Assembly (NCBI GenBank): GCA_028281495.1
Contig: JANQJU010000033.1
Location: 248,001 to 312,000, forward strand
Reading direction: 5' to 3'
DNA: 64,000 bases
Source of the DNA: SAR324 cluster bacterium
Lineage (GTDB): Bacteria > SAR324 > NAC60-12
Positions 62,288 through 64,000 of this stretch are shown one piece after another. The notes below the pieces were generated by a model. That model searched no databases, was not told the origin of the DNA, and was given only the letters and a program-made list of their open reading frames with translations. A program made the position numbers and the translations under genes. Positions within the stretch are counted from its first letter, which is position 1; the number at the start of each line of letters is the position of its first letter.

Positions 62288-63799
62288 ATGTTTGAAGGAA
62301 TATTGGCTGGTTTGACGACGGCCTTCACGCCATTGAACTTACTCATGGTGGTAGTGGGATGTTTTGCAGGAACTTTCATAGGAATGCTTCCTGGATTAGG
62401 ACCCATTTCCGCCATCGCATTAATGATTCCAATCACCTACGGGTTTGAACCCTCGACGGGAATGATTCTCATGGCAGGGGTCTATTATGGCGCTATTTTT
62501 GGAGGGTCGACCTCCTCTATTTTGATCAATGCACCTGGGGTCGCAAGTACCGTAGCCACGTCTTTTGATGGCTACCCTCTGGCACAAAAAGGAAGAGCCG
62601 GATTTGCCCTGGCGGTGGCGGCTTACTCTTCCTTTTCTGGGGGGACCATTGGAGCGATCCTATTGTTGGTGGCGGCACCCGCTCTGGCTCAAGTTTCACT
62701 CAGTTTTCAATCTGCGGATTACTTCGCCTTGATGGTGCTTGGATTGACCGCTGTCTCTGCGTTCGCAGGCAGGGGCCATTTTCTACAATCGATCCTGATG
62801 ACGCTACTCGGATTGATGATTGCCACCATTGGCACAGATGGCCCGACAGGGATCCAACGTTTTACATTCGGCAGTGTGGATCTGATCGATGGAGTGAGTT
62901 TTCTGCTGTTAGCAATGGCCACATTTGCTCTTGCCGAGGCTCTGAATGCCGTGTTGAAGCATGATACGAGCAGCGAGGAGGCGGTCAAAGCAACGCAAGG
63001 CCAGCTTGGAAGCCTGAAGGTTTCCAAGGAAGAGCTCAAAGAAATTGCTCCAACCATTGGTCGCACTTCCATCCTTGGTTTTTTTATTGGGGTTTTGCCA
63101 GGAGCTGGGGCAACCATTGCTTCCTTTTTAGGATATGGAATGGAACAAACCCTGGCCAAAGGAAAGAGGAAAAAAGAGTTTGGAGAAGGAAGCTTACGGG
63201 GACTGTCGGCCCCAGAAACGGCGAACAATGCCGCTTGTACCGGCTCCTTTGTCCCCTTGTTGACCCTGGGAATTCCGGGATCGGGGACCACAGCGGTCAT
63301 GCTCGGCGCTTTGATTTCCTACGGAGTCCAACCAGGACCTCGTTTGTTTGTAGAGCAACCAACCGTCTTTTGGTCTGTGATTGTTTCTATGTATCTGGGG
63401 AACCTCATTTTGTTGGTCCTGAATTTGCCGTTGATTCCCTATATTGCCAGACTTCTCAGCCTTCCTCACCAATATCTGGTTCCTTTTATTCTCTTCTTCT
63501 CCTTGGTTGGTGTCTACCTCGTTTCTTTCAACACGTTTGATATCCACATGATGGTATTTTTTGCAGCGATTGCAATTGTGTTGAGGATCCTGTCTTTTCC
63601 CATGGCCCCTCTGTTGTTGGGCTATGTCTTGGGAGATTTATTGGAGGTGAATTTACGAAGAGCATTGTTGATTACCGATGGAAGTTTTTTGGAAATGTTA
63701 GAACGCCCAATCACTTCAACCATTTTGGCAATTACAGCGATTGTTCTGTTGGTTCCACTATTCAATTACTTCAAAGAAATGAAGGGGAAAAAAGAGTAA
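62288..63799 (+). CDS. tctA: Tripartite tricarboxylate transporter large permease, TctA family
   Basis: 503 aa, about 12 membrane helices, the ion-coupled permease of the system. Hallmarks: GTFIGMLPGLGPISAIALMIPITYGFEPSTGMILMAGVYYGAIFGGSTSSILINAPG near the start and its inverted-repeat counterpart FFIGVLPGAGATIASFLGYGMEQ with SAPETANNAACTGSFVPLLTLGIPGSGTTAVMLGAL later. Ribosome site GGGGGG before 62288. Complete. A hairpin follows the stop. Confidence 0.94.
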   Translation: MFEGILAGLTTAFTPLNLLMVVVGCFAGTFIGMLPGLGPISAIALMIPITYGFEPSTGMILMAGVYYGAIFGGSTSSILINAPGVASTVATSFDGYPLAQKGRAGFALAVAAYSSFSGGTIGAILLLVAAPALAQVSLSFQSADYFALMVLGLTAVSAFAGRGHFLQSILMTLLGLMIATIGTDGPTGIQRFTFGSVDLIDGVSFLLLAMATFALAEALNAVLKHDTSSEEAVKATQGQLGSLKVSKEELKEIAPTIGRTSILGFFIGVLPGAGATIASFLGYGMEQTLAKGKRKKEFGEGSLRGLSAPETANNAACTGSFVPLLTLGIPGSGTTAVMLGALISYGVQPGPRLFVEQPTVFWSVIVSMYLGNLILLVLNLPLIPYIARLLSLPHQYLVPFILFFSLVGVYLVSFNTFDIHMMVFFAAIAIVLRILSFPMAPLLLGYVLGDLLEVNLRRALLITDGSFLEMLERPITSTILAITAIVLLVPLFNYFKEMKGKKE

Positions 63800-63819
63800 C
63801 GACCAAAGAGTTCAACTTG

Positions 63820-63860
63820 GCTGCTCAGCAATGGATGAAAATTCAAAATTGCTGGGCAGC
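63820..63860 (+). repeat. Hairpin after tctA
   Basis: GCTGCTCAGCAAT (63820-63832) pairs with ATTGCTGGGCAGC (63848-63860) over 13 bases with one G-U pair around a 15-base loop. No T-run follows, so it may protect the 3' end of the transcript or mark a Rho-dependent end rather than a simple terminator. Confidence 0.6.
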
Positions 63861-63919
63861 AAAGGATGACGCTCTTCCAATGTATAAAAATGAGAAAATA
63901 ACTTCAGTTAAGAGGGGGA

Positions 63920-64000
63920 ATGGCAAAATTATTATTGATCTTGATAACCTGTTTTTATGCTCTATCAGCTTATGCAGAAAAACGGATAGCAATCTTCGAC
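63920..64000 (+). CDS. Start of an exported protein, 3' end outside window
   Basis: 27 codons visible, with GAGGGGGA before the ATG. Residues 1-19 form a signal peptide (AKLLLILITCFYALSAYA), then EKRIAIFD. Too short for a family call; it may be the next gene of the tct region. Confidence 0.6.
   Translation, partial: MAKLLLILITCFYALSAYAEKRIAIFD

Noticed and set aside
63820..63860. Intrinsic terminator after tctA
   Set aside because: The stem is strong but no T-run follows, so I list it only as a hairpin. I found no convincing intrinsic terminator elsewhere in the window.

Overview
The window looks like ordinary chromosome from a Gram-negative, motile, oxygen-exposed bacterium of middling GC. 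An outer membrane is implied by a beta-barrel protein ending in Phe, several lipoproteins, HtrA, a LapA-domain protein and SppA. Motility control is implied by CheA, CheW and CheZ. Oxic, lit life is suggested by NuoM, a photolyase and an ergothioneine cluster, and the tctCBA transporter fits a marine or organic-acid-using lifestyle. A deltaproteobacterium-like or SAR324-like lineage would fit, but no marker here settles the taxon and I hold that loosely. I saw no phage, insertion sequence or CRISPR array.

Layout. 1-4838: lipoprotein, outer-membrane barrel and CHASE2 cyclase, all on the minus strand, with tandem repeats between. 4950-6966: CIRCE-controlled Hsp20 and a DUF2079 membrane protein. 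7046-10169: nuoM, hisF, hisA (minus). 10468-13637: cheZ, a VTT-domain membrane protein, and an ArsS-type radical SAM gene preceded by a tiny Cys-rich ORF. 13714-20890: pyrB, a double CDP-alcohol phosphatidyltransferase, ruvB, two PvdE/SyrD-type ABC exporter genes and a gene remnant. 20904-34066: AAA/nuclease-like protein, TMTC-like TPR protein, then a signalling block (pentapeptide-7TM-kinase-cyclase; solute-binding protein; two membrane sensors, one ending in a PP2C phosphatase). 34101-39470: EamA transporter, PHP phosphatase, small proteins, HtrA. 39799-45886: REC-PP2C, a third membrane sensor with a degenerate cyclase, photolyase and DUF523/DUF1722. 45913-49947: cheW and a very large cheA. 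50677-53327: small lipoprotein, repeat-rich spacer and a two-gene envelope operon. 53673-57278: egtD, egtE-like, egtB. 57289-59585: LapA-domain, sppA, tRNA-Ser and idi. 59591-64000: DUF4392 and a divergent tctCBA operon, with the start of one more gene.

How the genes work together. About a quarter of the window is signal transduction. Three class III cyclase-fold proteins, two PP2C phosphatases, one hybrid kinase and the chemotaxis proteins point to a cell that uses cyclic nucleotides, Ser/Thr (anti-)anti-sigma switching and chemotaxis. Three proteins share one membrane sensor module with different outputs, and a substrate-binding protein without any permease sits in an operon with two of them, so it may present ligand to them.

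The strongest unusual signal is the CheA at 46498-49947. Its first 260 residues are a complete CheZ phosphatase domain, with the catalytic Asp/Gln pair and the CheZ C-terminal tail. The linker then repeats a tail-like D-L-L-x-E-(L/F)-G motif three more times before the HPt domain, and there is no recognisable CheY-binding P2 domain. Kinase, phosphatase and perhaps several CheY docking sites would therefore sit on one chain. A second trait runs through the whole window: short perfect or near-perfect tandem duplications (12-55 bp, two to four copies) at gene ends, in intergenic gaps and in frame within protein linkers.
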